DNA of 64,000 nucleotides from Litoditis marina (taxonomy: Eukaryota; Nematoda; Chromadorea; Rhabditida; Rhabditidae), in contig OZ038434.1 of the NCBI GenBank assembly GCA_964036275.1, positions 31,334,947-31,398,946 of the forward strand. The letters are read 5' to 3'. The notes under the pieces were generated by a model. The model was not told where the DNA came from, did no database searches, and saw nothing but the letters and a program-made list of their open reading frames with translations. Below, piece after piece: positions 43,630 through 54,628 of this stretch. Numbering within the stretch: the first letter of the stretch is position 1; every line of letters starts with the position of its first letter. The translations under genes and the position numbers were made by a program.

Positions 43630-44594
43630 AGCAGATATACCTGGAACCGATGAATCAAATGACACGTTCTTGGAACGATGAGAACTAGAAAAACAATTCA
43701 ATTTTGAATTAAAATTAAAATTAAAAATTTAATGTTCAGTCGGCAAATTCAATTTTATCCAACGAGGACGAGCGGTGCAAACTGTGCGTAAACATCGGGC
43801 AAGAGCAATACTGTCAACATAGTTGGCTGTTGGCTATAATTCAGTTTCACGTAAATTTCAAATTGAAAGAACTTTTCTAAGTAGGCTTTAATTCAATGAA
43901 ATATGAGTACAAATCAGAACCTATCTCAACAGTCTAGAGTATGATAGTAATTGGGAAGAAAACATTCAAATAGTCAGAAATATACACGGAAATAACTGCT
44001 AAATGACCGACTTAAATATGTAAAATAGCTGCTCTGACCAAAATATTCACGAAAACGTTCTCGGTAATATTTGCAGCAACCGTGCTAGAAATATCTGACT
44101 TTGTGAGCAGTAAGGGTCTGATTTGAGAGAATTCTGTGACGTTGTGATCGCAAGTAGGCCTCGCATCGCAAGTTAACGGTAGATCACAAGATATCAAAGA
44201 AGAAGAAGATCACAAGATACATACTATCCGATGGTTTCACGAATGTCTCTGGTACAATGGTGAATGATGGAGTAAGACCATATTCTTGGCTTGCCAAGTA
44301 GGTTCACCAGTTTTCCAGCCAACTCCAACACACATTGGATGTCAAGCTCAGTTCCGGGTTCTCACTTCGAAAATGCTTGTTGGATACACTATAAACATTA
44401 TGTCTTTTTAAAAAATAGAGCAAAAGTTCACATTTCAGTTCACTGTTTCATAAAGCTCCAACTCGAGCACATTTCGTTCAAGTTTTGGGTGAAAATTTTT
44501 CCTCTTCCTATCTGCCATAAACAGGATTTTAGCTTTTAAGCAGGTTTCGTATTTTTTTTGCAACTAAAGAAAAATTACTCAAGAGAGACACACG

Positions 44595-44872
44595 GTGAAT
44601 TCTATATCTAACCGGGTTTTCAGGTAACCTAACCTTTTTTTGGTAACCTCTTTTTCAGGTTACCTCAGTAGATAACCGGTCGGTAACCTAAAATGAAAAA
44701 CCGGTTACCTGTTTTTCTAACGCAAAAGGTTGTATTTACTGTTACTTCGAACGGTAACCGGATTTTAGTTTTAGTTTACTTCCAGGTTACCTACTAAGGT
44801 AACCTGAAAAAAAAGTTACCAAAAACGGGTTAGGTTACCTGAAAACCCGGTTAGTTGTAGAATTGGCCGAGA
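44595..44872. mobile_element. Palindromic MITE, GGTTACCTGAAAACC family
   Basis: The ends GTGAATTCTATATCTAACCG and CGGTTAGTTGTAGAATTGGC are inverted partners, with GGTTTTCAGGTAACCTAACC opposite GGTTAGGTTACCTGAAAACC inside them. Other copies are at 55388-55672 and, reduced, at 51760-51883 and 36095-36215. Confidence 0.85.
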
Positions 44873-44908
44873 CACACTCACAAGGAAAACACAAATACAA
44901 AGTAATCA

Positions 44909-44914
44909 TTTATT
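44909..44914 (-). terminator. Poly(A) signal
   Basis: AATAAA on the minus strand, 44 bp after the stop codon of the small secreted gene at 44958-48041. It supports the very short last coding exon of that gene. Confidence 0.65.
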
Positions 44915-44957
44915 TTTAATCACTTCTGTCTATTGTCCCAGTTGATCGATCCTATCC

Positions 44958-47900
44958 TTATCCTGAAATAAAATACTTATATTGAAAATGACTTACAACA
45001 CCTTCTGTTTCATTCAAAATTCCTGAGCTATCTTTTAATCATTCACATCTCTCTCACGATCACTTCATGATCGTGAGAGAGATCTTCTCCTAGTTTCGAA
45101 TTGGTTCTTTAGATATTTAATAATAAATTTTTAATATAGGTTCTTTAGAAGAATTCCGAAGATCACATTTTGGAAGACATGATGCGAGTAAGTTGCTGTA
45201 CCTTGTTATTTCAGTTTCTCGTGAGAACGATTAAAACTGTAATTTTGGTTAGAAAAGAAAAACGTACCGAATGTATTGAGACTGCTGGCGCTGGATTTGA
45301 TCTCATCTATGGCGTCTTTGCTGCAAATATTTTTGTAAGTAATGTTAGGAAACTAAAAAACTGTAAGTACACGAGTTTGGCTACGTGATTCACTACCGGT
45401 CCAATCCAAATAACTTTTAAGTTTTCCAAAGCCTGAAACTGCTTTGAAGCTTTTATACAAACTGGAAAACCGATCCAAATGCAGCAACGATCTACTATTG
45501 TATTGATAAATACTATATTTTTGATTATAGGAGACAGTTTGGTTGCTTTCCAAATGCAACCAAAGCAACCAGATTGCATTAAAAATAGGAAAATGTCCAA
45601 AAATTGAGGGTTTGGTGGCATTTGAAAAAGCAGCCGAGAGCAAACGAATTTTCTTTACACATGCAACCCGGTCGCATTTTGGTTGCATGCAACCTGGTTG
45701 CATGTGTAAACCGCCGGGGTTTTCTCAATGTAAGTTCCAATTTACTCAACACTTACTCAAACGGAGTGTAGAAAATCTCGTTGAGTTTTGGGAGAATGTC
45801 CTTTTGAACGGTGTTTTTGAGCATAAACAACGGGGCGAAATCCTTGGAGGTGATCTTCACGGAAGTTGCCATGTCCATCTGAAATTCCATGTTCGCTTTG
45901 AAAGAAACAGCACAATACAATAATAAAAATATCAATATAAATGATAATAATAACCGAATTGATGAAAGCTCCTAATTCTTTTACACCCCAAGTAAGACGT
46001 TCAAAATGAACTTCGAAGCTTTCTCTTGCTTTTACTGCTGTGTTTGTGTTTTGATCTTTTGAGTTTCTGTCAAAACTGCAAAATGATCATTGTGCACCGA
46101 TCAAACCATAGTTTGTTCTACCCACTTATAACCCTCTACAGTAATCTGCTCAAACTTCCAGGTAAAAGTTTGGTAGACTGGCTTTTCTGGATTCTCTCTC
46201 ATTTTTGACAGTATCTTCTGCACGTTTACTACTACAAATTCTAAAAGTTTGAAACCAAAACAACAAACCATTCATTAGAAAAAACCTTCTGAATATCTGA
46301 CGGATTACTGTAGAAGGACATCGATCGATGAAACGAACTATACAAACCACAGTTTGGCTATGGAATTCCCAGTTAGACCTACCACTTGCTCGACACCGGT
46401 GGGATCCAGCTTGATCTTCTTGTTGGCCACCTTCTTTCGGATGTTGTTGTAGATGTCTTTGAACTAGAAAAAATATTAATATAAACTTTTTCTATCATAA
46501 TAATAATACTTCATCAACCCGCTATTTGACCGACAATTCTAATGGGTATTACCGGTAATGAGTGCCTTCTTGAAGAGTTCATTATTCAAATAACCAATGT
46601 TCCACTTTGAAATGTGAAACTTTCAACGCTTTCGATTTTAGCTTCGAGGTTTTCAAAATAAGTTGTGCTTGGGCAAGTGGCTAGGAATTGTCTGAGAACA
46701 ATCCTCCGAAAATCTTCGCCGAATGCCAATGAGTCTCAGTGCAAATGAAACGCACTATATAGGGGATGGCCATAGCTGAGTTTTAGTTCTAACTCGACAT
46801 TTTCGAAATTGGACCAAGATGCAACATGATCAAACTAAAAATTCAGCGGAATAGAGCGAAAAACGCATTATTTGTTTGCTTCGTGAACAGCGAACTTTAT
46901 AGACAAATTGTGCACAAGAAACTGACCGACTGTGGGATCATCTTGGCGGCGGAAGTGATTTCGGCTAGGACCTCCTTTATCATAGTCTGAATACAAATCG
47001 ATCAGGAAAATACAATCTTATACTCTCTTTCTCTGTTGTTCTATATTTCTCTCTATTTCTCTATTTCTCTCTATCTCTCTTTGTCTTTCTCTCTCACCCC
47101 CTCTCTCTCTCGTTTTACCCCCCCCCCCCCCTTCTCTCTCCATCTCCCTTTTCTTTCTCCTTCCTCCTCCCAATCGCTCTATCTTCTTTCTCTCTTCTTC
47201 TCCATCTGCTTTTTGTTCTATCTCTCTTCAACTCTGTCTCTCTCTTCTCTCTGTATGCTTCACGTACCGCATTCTTGTTTCCGTACTTCTGCGTGACGTA
47301 CTTCTTGAACTTCTTCACAATCTGCGTGTTTGACTTCTTGAGGTATGGACGAAGGGCCTAAATATTGGAACTTTATAGTTCGATCTTTCTAAAACAAAAC
47401 AGGTTCGTTGCCCTTTTCTGCTGTGCTTGTAGTTTGCTTCCGTTGTGACGGTGGGCGCGTAGTGAAATCAAACTACAACTATGATTTGAACACTTTGTTC
47501 CAATTTCATTTCGGTCATCAAATTGGGTTTCAGTCGTTAGCTAACGGACTACACGAAAACGCAAACTACCCAAAAACACAGTTGTACAACTCAGAAAGTG
47601 ATCTTTATATACCCCACAGCTCGAGGTTAGATTCAAATATGCCCTCGGCCTACCACGTACCGAATGCGTATTGATTGTTTGAAAGATTGTGTCGCTCACA
47701 AAAACTCACTTCCACTGCATTTTTGACGAAAACCACGGGGTTCAGTTTTCCCTACTTTATCATGCGCTCAATTCAATACGTATTGATTTTTTGTTTATCG
47801 GTTCGTTAACAACAAACACATAAATTAAGTGTCGATCTTACACAGTAGACAACCGTGTTACAGTTTCGTGATTTCCCATACCCCCATACGTTGAACTTAC

Positions 47901-48041
47901 CTTGACAGCGTTCTTGACGAACACAACTGGGTTCAGTTTTCCCTCCTCATTGGCGACCCTTTCATCCTGATCGACATCGATGTTGATGAAACTGTACCCC
48001 ACCCCGACGACCAGAAGGACCAGGAACAATTGACGCATCAT
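44958..48041 (-). CDS. Small secreted lysine-rich helical protein, unrecognised
   Basis: Exons on the minus strand: 48041-47901, 47357-47268, 46986-46927, 46463-46383, 45878-45757, 45320-45268 and 44962-44958. Together they encode 183 residues. The last exon adds only two coding bases before TAA. Residues 1-17 (MMRQLFLVLLVVGVGYS) form a signal peptide, so the product should be secreted. The mature chain has no cysteine and is rich in lysine and predicted helix (for example IVKKFKKYVTQKYGNKNA, NNIRKKVANKKIKLD). I do not recognise the family; small helical lipid-binding secreted proteins of worms would be one guess, unsupported by a motif. ATG lies two bases after TTCCAG, a good trans-splice acceptor. 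An extra 42-nt exon-like copy lies in intron 1 at 47710-47751 and would add 14 in-frame residues. Confidence 0.7.
45530..45715. repeat. GGTTGCAT-rich palindromic repeat
   Basis: This is the second copy of the block at 35868. It has ACAGTTTGGTTGCTTTCC on one side and TGCATGCAACCTGGTTGCAT then GTGTAAACCGCC on the other. It lies in the fifth intron of the secreted gene, close to exon 5. Confidence 0.7.
46098..46345. mobile_element. MITE, family 'ctacagtaatccg'
   Basis: CACTTATAACCCTCTACAGT and AATCTGCTCAAAC on the left, and CGGATTACTGTAGAAGGAC with CGATGAAACGAACTATA on the right. Orientation is opposite to the copy at 26392. It lies just downstream (in transcript sense) of exon 4 of the secreted gene. 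Confidence 0.75.
47710..47751 (-). pseudogene. Duplicate 14-codon exon copy with intact donor
   Basis: On the minus strand this reads GKLNPVVFVKNAVE, against GKLNPVVFVKNAVK at the end of exon 1. It is followed by GTGAGT and preceded by TAG. It is 42 nt and phase 0, so inclusion would keep the frame. Nine bases differ; the first seven are third-position silent changes and only the last codon changes residue. The acceptor lacks a pyrimidine tract, which argues against efficient use. It may be an alternative exon or a relic that was coding until recently. Confidence 0.7.
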
Positions 48042-48984
48042 ACCTGGAAAATCGATAAATATTTATTTACTCATTTACACATTTATTCATTAGCCTCGCT
48101 TCGGTACGAGGCGATGATCATCATACATGTCATATAAACATTAAAATTGATATGTCAGTTATAATAGATACAAGCGTACCTGAAAGGTTGATGAGATTGA
48201 ATTCGTTATAGTTCAATATAGATTAGAACATATATATATTTGCTCAAAAATGAAAAGCACAAGTGATAGTGTATAGTTATGAACTCAAGGAATCGTGCAG
48301 CGTACGCGCATCTCAGTTGTAGTACGAACCAGTTTTCCTCATGCAGTAAGTGGAAAAGTGTAGTATCCAAATAGAAAGCTCATCAACTGTGTGCTACCGT
48401 GCTACCCTAAATATCCGTCTAATCTGAGGATAAACATGAAGAGAGAGCAAGTGTGTACATTAGAGTGCACATTTTTGATTTTTTCAAAGGTTCTCATTCT
48501 CTGAGCACTAAGCACGTTCCACAACCCTATTACATTCTCTCTCCTGCAATGGTTAAGCATAGTAAACTCATGAGCAGCTGGTGAGATGAGCTGGTGAGGC
48601 CGCTCGTGAGGTGGCTCGTGAGGTGACCTCATGAGGTTTGGGGGGATTGCTACGGCGCCTGGGGGTACAAATATCAATACTGAAACTGGGGCGGTAGCAA
48701 TCTTTTGAAACCTCGTGGGCACATCATGTGCAATATCCCTCGAAGCTGTGATAAAGTTGTATTGACTGCTACGTTACAATACTGGAAGTGCTTTAGAAGC
48801 TTATCAGCAAATTTTTATGAAAAAGTCGTATTTACTATGTCTCCTTCCCTTCTTATGAAGTGGAATTACTATGCCGTCTGAAGTTTGCTTGTTAATGCTT
48901 GTGAGCTCGAGGATCAGTGCATTTTGTATTTGTTCGGTGCAAACGAACCAAAAGATCGTTAAAGTTGGAAACGGAAGTAAACTA

Positions 48985-49390
48985 TACTTTGTTTCACCAA
49001 TCAATGTCCTTCTACAGTAATCCGTTGAACATTCGAGAGGCGTTTTCTCATGAATAATTCATTATCATGGTTCGGAACTTTAACAGCTCGTAGTAGTCAG
49101 CATGTAGAAGGCACTACCGAAAATTGGAGCAAATCCAAACACGCCAATACATCAACTCAGACAATTCCCAGCCAATTGGCCAGCCACTTTTTCATTGGCT
49201 GAACGAGAGAGTGTGCAGGTCAGAGAGACGCAGACTGTCTTAGCCTGTCTGCGCGTCATTGACATGCATGCTCTCTCGTTTTTGTAGCTGGCCAATTGCA
49301 GAAAATTGGCGCTAATAGTTCTGAGAAGCTTTCACTTGGAAGTTTGAGCAGATTACTGTAGAGGGTATAAGTGGGTGGAACAAACTATAA
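48985..49390. mobile_element. MITE 'ctacagtaatccg' with a nested MITE
   Basis: TTTGTTTCACCAATCAATG with TTCTACAGTAATCCG on the left pairs with AGATTACTGTAGAGGGTATA and GGAACAAACTATA on the right. The middle contains a full copy of the palindromic element also seen alone at 6608-6768, so that element is the younger insertion here. Confidence 0.8.
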
Positions 49391-49572
49391 TAGTGTCAGC
49401 GGTCTCCTTCTCTTTTATGCACCCGCGCCCATGTCGGGATTACAGATTATGGCAATTAGTGACCGACGTAATTCCAATGGGTTTACCGGTAGCCTTCAGT
49501 TTAAATGGTTTCGAATCCAATAGATCATTGATGCCTATATTTATGAATAACAAAAATTATAGCGAGGTGTGA

Positions 49573-49770
49573 ATTATGGTGGGTGACAAACTTATAAATT
49601 TATGTCTCTCGCCGGAATCGAACCTGTGAGCGAAATTTTTGTACCAGGGCGCTAACCACTCTGCTATTAGAGCACATAACCTGAAAGTTTAGGAATCGAA
49701 GACAGGTGTGCGTACACAGCGAAAAGTGAGATATACAGTACGCTCCCGCCTTTCGGTTGGCGACAACTAT
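49573..49770 (-). mobile_element. tRNA-derived SINE
   Basis: Minus-strand A box (GCAGAGTGGTTAGCGCC) and B box (GGTTCGATTCCGGCGAGAG), with the family body (GTGTACGCACACCTGTCTTC) and the end TTTCGGTTGGCGACAACTAT in plus orientation. Confidence 0.85.
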
Positions 49771-50530
49771 ATACAATCTTTCTGCCTCAGGGGTTCGAGC
49801 CGGTGATTCACAGAAGCTTTTGACCAGTAGCCTCTAGTCCAAATGATTTCATTTACCCTATAGCTCATTGATGCCATAACTCATTAGTAAATAAAAAAGG
49901 TGACAAATGAAGAACAATCGTTGGAGTTTGATTCGGAAACATCGAAAAACCAAGAGATCGAGCCTCAAACGCAGCGAGCTTGGGGAAGAACAAACCAAAT
50001 AGGTAAGATTCCTGCCTCATTTGAGATTTGAACTCATCCGCAATAGTAGACAGAAGCTGTGTGAACCGGTGACCTCTCCAATATTCCAATAGATCATTGA
50101 CGCCTAAACTCAAAAATAAATAAGAAGGTGTCGAATATAGTGTCTAACTCATCGTTATAGTTTGATCAGGAAACACGCGTATCGCGAATTTCAACCGGAA
50201 AGCAACCGGGTCAAACTACAAACACAGCAAAATATGGCAACACACACGTAATAGGTTTGCTACGAGCAAACAAGTTAGATAAACGTTTTGTGTTGGAACT
50301 CATTCTGAATAGTTGGTGGTTGATCCGCGGTGTAAAGTATCCTAATGAGGTATCGTGCACTTTTCATTGCACGCTTCTGAGTTCTGCTGTGCTTAGCATG
50401 TTTCACGTGACTTAGCAGTTGACTAACAGTAAATAACAGTTGTGTTGAGAGCATAGAGCTGTGCTTTCCGATATTAGCTACACATATACATTTTCTGATG
50501 TATTCGGATAGGCAGACTCGTCGACATGTA

Positions 50531-50730
50531 CAGTATGGTGAGTGCCGAATATATAAGTTTCTGTCGTTTGCCGGAATCGAACCTGCGAGCAAAAGATTCG
50601 TAGCACGGCGCTAACCACTGCGCTATCAGAGCACATAGCAGTCAAGCTTTGGAATCGAAGACGTGTGTGCGTACACAGCTAGAAGTGAGATATACAGTAC
50701 GCTCCTGCATTTCCGTTGGCGACGACTATA
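50531..50730 (-). mobile_element. tRNA-derived SINE
   Basis: Minus-strand A box (TAGCGCAGTGGTTAGCGCC) and B box (GGTTCGATTCCGG) are intact and the family body is complete. Of the copies here this one looks best preserved. Confidence 0.85.
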
Positions 50731-51230
50731 GAACTACCGTCGACATCCGAACATCAACGTATTATCGGCCATTTTCGAATATTTCTAGAAGAATATTCAT
50801 AAAAACTCAGTAGTACACACTACACAGAACGTATCTGCCTCTTCACTCGTGCTTGAGCTCGCGGCTGCCGATTTAAACTCTGAGCCTTCGACCTTACCAA
50901 ATTTTATAATAAACATGAAAACCAGATTTTTTTTAATCGGAATAATTCAACCAACATACTACAATCAATACTCGAAAGCACCATTTGATTTGAGCTCGTA
51001 TAGATTCTAAGAATACCTAAAAAAGTGTTTCTGTTAGTCACCGGACGTGTCATTTGGATGTTGTCGGTCATGCATCTTGATAAGTCAGTTGTCTGAGGGG
51101 GGAGAAAGGCAAAAAAGAAAAATTGGAAAAGAAAGAGAGAGAGAGAGAGAGAGAAAATAGTCGGGTCTGACTCTCTGGTAGAGACACACACCAGCTTCGC
51201 AAATGACTACGCTCAATATCTCATCTTCAG

Positions 51231-51672
51231 AATCTTCCTTTTTCTCACGATTTCCTGCAGTCTTGTTGGCGCAATGCAAAATCTGATTGACAGACCAGGC
51301 GAAAACAATACACGCAAGCTGCCTCCGTGTGTCTCGAAGAAGTACGTGAAAATTCTAGGGGAAACATGCCAACACGTGCCCCCATTATTCATGCCGCTGA
51401 TAGACCCCGAATCATTCGAGAACTCATGCAAGGATGTAATGAAGGTACTCGACTGCTATGAAGCATTCGAATATAGTTGTAAGGATGCCTTGAACGATGT
51501 AAAGGCATACGGAGACATGCTGGTCGGACTGTCGAAGGCACACGTGATTTGGACAGATTGGAGAATACTCGAATGTACCGAAAAGCTGCCAGCCTTCATG
51601 GGTTCTCCCGCGGAGAAGTTATTTACTTTGACCTCGATCGCCATTTTGATGATTCTTATTATGTTGAGATAG
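51231..51672 (+). CDS. Cysteine-rich protein with GPI-like C terminus
   Basis: One exon opens after a CATCTTCAG acceptor at 51230 and runs to TAG at 51672. From the ATG at 51274 it encodes 132 residues. Without an upstream exon the protein lacks a signal peptide, but the residues before that ATG (IFLFLTISCSLVGA) look like the core of one. A candidate first exon at 50915-50997 (MKTRFFLIG..., donor GTATAG, phase 2) would join in frame and give 174 residues; it is uncertain. The mature part has six cysteines (PPCVS, ETCQH, NSCKD, LDCYE, YSCKD, LECTE). The protein ends SIAILMILIMLR, like a GPI-attachment signal. AATAAA at 51737-51742 supports the 3' end. The spacing recalls nematode secreted cysteine-rich families such as DUF19, but I cannot assign it. 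Confidence 0.65.
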
Positions 51673-51736
51673 AATGAAGATTTTGTGACAATATCGAAAC
51701 TCAGTGGCAGTTCAGGCGCGGACCGTTAAGACTATT

Positions 51737-51742
51737 AATAAA
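51737..51742 (+). terminator. Poly(A) signal
   Basis: AATAAA, 64 bp after the stop codon of the cysteine-rich gene. Confidence 0.7.
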
Positions 51743-51759
51743 ACCCCAGTTTCACGTCA

Positions 51760-51883
51760 GATGGAAGGGTAACCGGTCTCTAATTTTGGGTTAGTGACCG
51801 GTTGCCTACACAGGTTACCTGCAGAAGGGTTACCGAAAACCGGCTAGTTTACCTGAAAACCCGGTTATATATAGAATTCACCT
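51760..51883. mobile_element. Reduced MITE, GGTTACCTGAAAACC family
   Basis: AAGGGTAACCGGTCTC on the left, and TTACCTGAAAACCCGG with TATATAGAATTCACC on the right, correspond to the family ends at 44595-44872, with a shortened middle. Confidence 0.65.
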
Positions 51884-52097
51884 GAATTGCCCAGAAATTT
51901 TGCACCAGGAATTTCCCCATAGAATCCTCTGAATGCGTTATGTTTTTGTCACACCGTATAATGGCACGTTCGTCATTCTGTATAGTATGTATAGTTATAC
52001 TGATAGTCAACTGCACAGTCACGTAAAACATGTTAAACACAGCAGAACTCGAAAACGCGCACTGAAAAAGTGCACGTTTCCTCATTAGTATAAGAAG

Positions 52098-52275
52098 AAT
52101 TGACTTCTAGTATACCAAGTAAGTCGGCACCCTCTGTACCAAACTTTGCGCGACTATTCAATTGACTTCTAGTATACCAAGTAAGTCGGCACCCTCTGTA
52201 CCAAACTTTGCGCGACTATTCAATTGACTTCTAGTATACCAAGTAAGTCGGCACCCTCTGTACCAAAGTTGGTTT
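52098..52275. repeat. Three tandem 62-bp units
   Basis: TTGACTTCTAGTATACCAAG starts successive units about 62 bp apart; each contains AAGTCGGCACCCTCTGTACC and ACTTTGCGCGACTATTCAA. The units grow out of the 3' end of a GTTAAACACAGCA repeat copy (51990-52120), whose usual end is GTGACTATTCAATTTAC. Confidence 0.9.
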
Positions 52276-52647
52276 CAAGGTTTTCCGATGAGGCAGATTT
52301 TATCTACTAAAAATATTGGTTTCGGGGTTCACACAACAAAAACCAGCAAACTCTGGCTGCGTGCCCATCAATTTGAAAGGGTTGTGTATATGTTTCAGAT
52401 CAGTTTTTGAAAATGTTTCATGACAGTTCGATTGTCTAGCATTGTGCAGCTGGCAGTTATTTTCTGCAATGGCAGTTTGATGTTTTTACTTTCTAATACT
52501 TAGGTTGCAAGTTATTGTTATTAATATGAATATATTTTAATTTCAATGCTGGTGGACAACGGTGAAAAAAAAACAAATTCAAACCGTTTGAACGGACATT
52601 TGGACCACGAATAAAATTTATCAAAAACAAAAACAAAAACAAGAAGA

Positions 52648-52851
52648 TATAGTCGTCGCCAACAGAAAGGCGGGCAACAGAAAGGCGGGAGATATTCCTC
52701 GCTTTTCGCTGTGTACGCACAAACGTCTTCCACTCCAAAGCTTGCCGATTGTGTACTCTAGCGCAGTGGTTAGTGCCCTGCTACGAAACTTTTGCTCGCA
52801 GGTTCGATTCCGGCGAGAGACTGAAGTATATAAATTTGACACCCACTGTAA
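52648..52851 (+). mobile_element. tRNA-derived SINE
   Basis: The only plus-oriented copy of the family. CTCTAGCGCAGTGGTTAGTG (A box) and GGTTCGATTCCGGCGAGAG (B box) read directly; it starts TATAGTCGTCGCCAACAG. A run of AAAAAC units precedes it. Confidence 0.85.
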
Positions 52852-54457
52852 CATCTGTTCCTACCAACTCACACAGTTGAACTCCAACATGGGATTATTT
52901 CAAGCACACGAGAAAAAAAACCTTATAGTAGTTGTATTTTTCCTTTTCGACCTCTTTTTTGTAGTTTGATGTTTTGATCTACCCCCCCCCCCCCCCCATC
53001 TCCTTACACTATTACTGATAGAAAATTCATTCTTCAAAGCTAAAATAGATAATTCTATCAAGTATTCTGCTGAATCACCAAATGATCTTTCATTTGTAGT
53101 TGTGTATTTGTTTTTGATCTCTTTTTGTAGTTTGATGTTTTGAGTTCTTTTTGTTTACACAAATTGACGCACTCCTCCTTCTCGCTCGAAATTTTTTATA
53201 TTATTTTCCAAATTCATTATCATTATTTGTAGTTGTATATTTGTTTTTGATCTCTTTTGTAGTTTGATGTTTTGATCTACCCGCTGACCGCTGCAGTCTG
53301 CATCTTGTCATTGATTGCTCTGCGTTCGCTCACATAGTCCGCCCTCGCTCGTTTTTTCTATTAAGCTGCTGTTCTATTTCGAGGTTAGCTCGCTCATTTC
53401 TAGGCTCATTCGCTTTTTTGGTTGTAACAAAACGTAAATAATATAGTTTTAATGTTATATATACTAGAAGTAAGTAGAACTCTTATGCGATACGTTAGTA
53501 AAATTAATATTGACAGTTTAATTTAGGACAGTTAAACTCAAATATCCTTTCTAAACGTAATTTTCCCTTTAGATACTGCCTCAATAAGATCAATGAACTA
53601 AATGAAGATATAACATTCTTAAACTAGAATGGGTTAGGTTAGTAAAGGTTTGGAGAGCGAAATTGTTTTTTTTCTTCCATTTATTTCACAGAAATAGCAG
53701 ATTGATTACGCGATGAGATAGCTAGCATAAATTATTGGCATATTTTGATTGATTTGTCATTTTATCATAAATCTCGTTTTGAACCAAGCTGAACGAAAAT
53801 TGAGTGCGAGCGTAGTGAATAAATTTGTTTGCTTAGGCACGTACGCATCTTTATTTCCACTCTGTTAGAAAACTTTTGAACTGATTAGAGTGGAAGAAAG
53901 TTTTGAAACCGTTAAATTTTAGGAATTTGTAACATAGGGTTCTCCTCTATTTGTATTTCCCCACATAGATTCTCGACTTATTGTACCTTCTAACCTTTAA
54001 AATCTATATTTTGATTGGTTGTTCAATTGAACACATCTGCCGCACTATGACATTCTTCCGAAGTTTTTAGTCACTGCTATTCACTAAATCTATCGATTGA
54101 ATCGTGCACTAGATAACTAGTGCTATAGTAGCCGAAACTTTTTACTAGTTGCAGTTCCTCCGTTATCTCTAATTTGATTAGTAACTGATAGTGGTAGTGT
54201 CTGCCGTGGGGCTCAAAGCTGTTTCATCTAACTGTAGACATACTAGTAATACTCGTGGAAAGTGGGAAATTTACGTGTAGTTTACGTGAACCCATTCACT
54301 TCTATTGGAACTGATGGTGATAGTTTGTCGTGTAGCTCAACGTGATATTAGGCTATTTCACCTACTTTCACTCACTAGTAAAATTGGAGTTCGCATTTTT
54401 AAAGTACACAGTTGATGTTTCTCTGCAGTTCACATTGCCTCCATTCAGTTGTAGTGT

Positions 54458-54628
54458 AAGGCCGCATTCATACTTTTTACGTCGGCGTTCAACGCCGGCG
54501 TTAATAGTGAAGAAAACATACGTATTGATTGGCGCCGGCGTTAACGCCAATAAAATCGATGCGTATGTTTTCTTCACATTAACGCCGGCGTTAAATGCCG
54601 ACGTAAAAAGTATGAAAGCGGCCTAACT
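54458..54628. mobile_element. Palindromic GCCGGCGTTAA MITE
   Basis: Full-length partner of the copy at 28425. The ends AGGCCGCATTCATACTTTTT and AAAAAGTATGAAAGCGGCCT are inverted, with ACGTCGGCGTTCAACGCCGG near one end. The flanking TAA is a possible target duplication. Confidence 0.85.

Larger units (their letters stand above)
48050..50900. other. Gene-free spacer of nested MITEs and SINEs
   Basis: No exon is recognised. A 'ctacagtaatccg' MITE runs from about 48985 to 49390 and is interrupted by the GAGAGTGTGCAGGTCA palindromic element at about 49158-49325. tRNA-derived SINEs follow at 49573-49770 and 50531-50730, and an inverted GTTAAACACAGCA repeat fragment lies at about 50325-50430. Around 48585-48630 there is a short GGTGAG(C)T-type run (GAGCTGGTGAGGCCGCTCGT). 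Confidence 0.6.

Noticed and set aside
50581..50640. Functional tRNA gene
   Set aside because: Boxes are intact but the flanks match four other copies with a long shared non-tRNA body, so it is a SINE.
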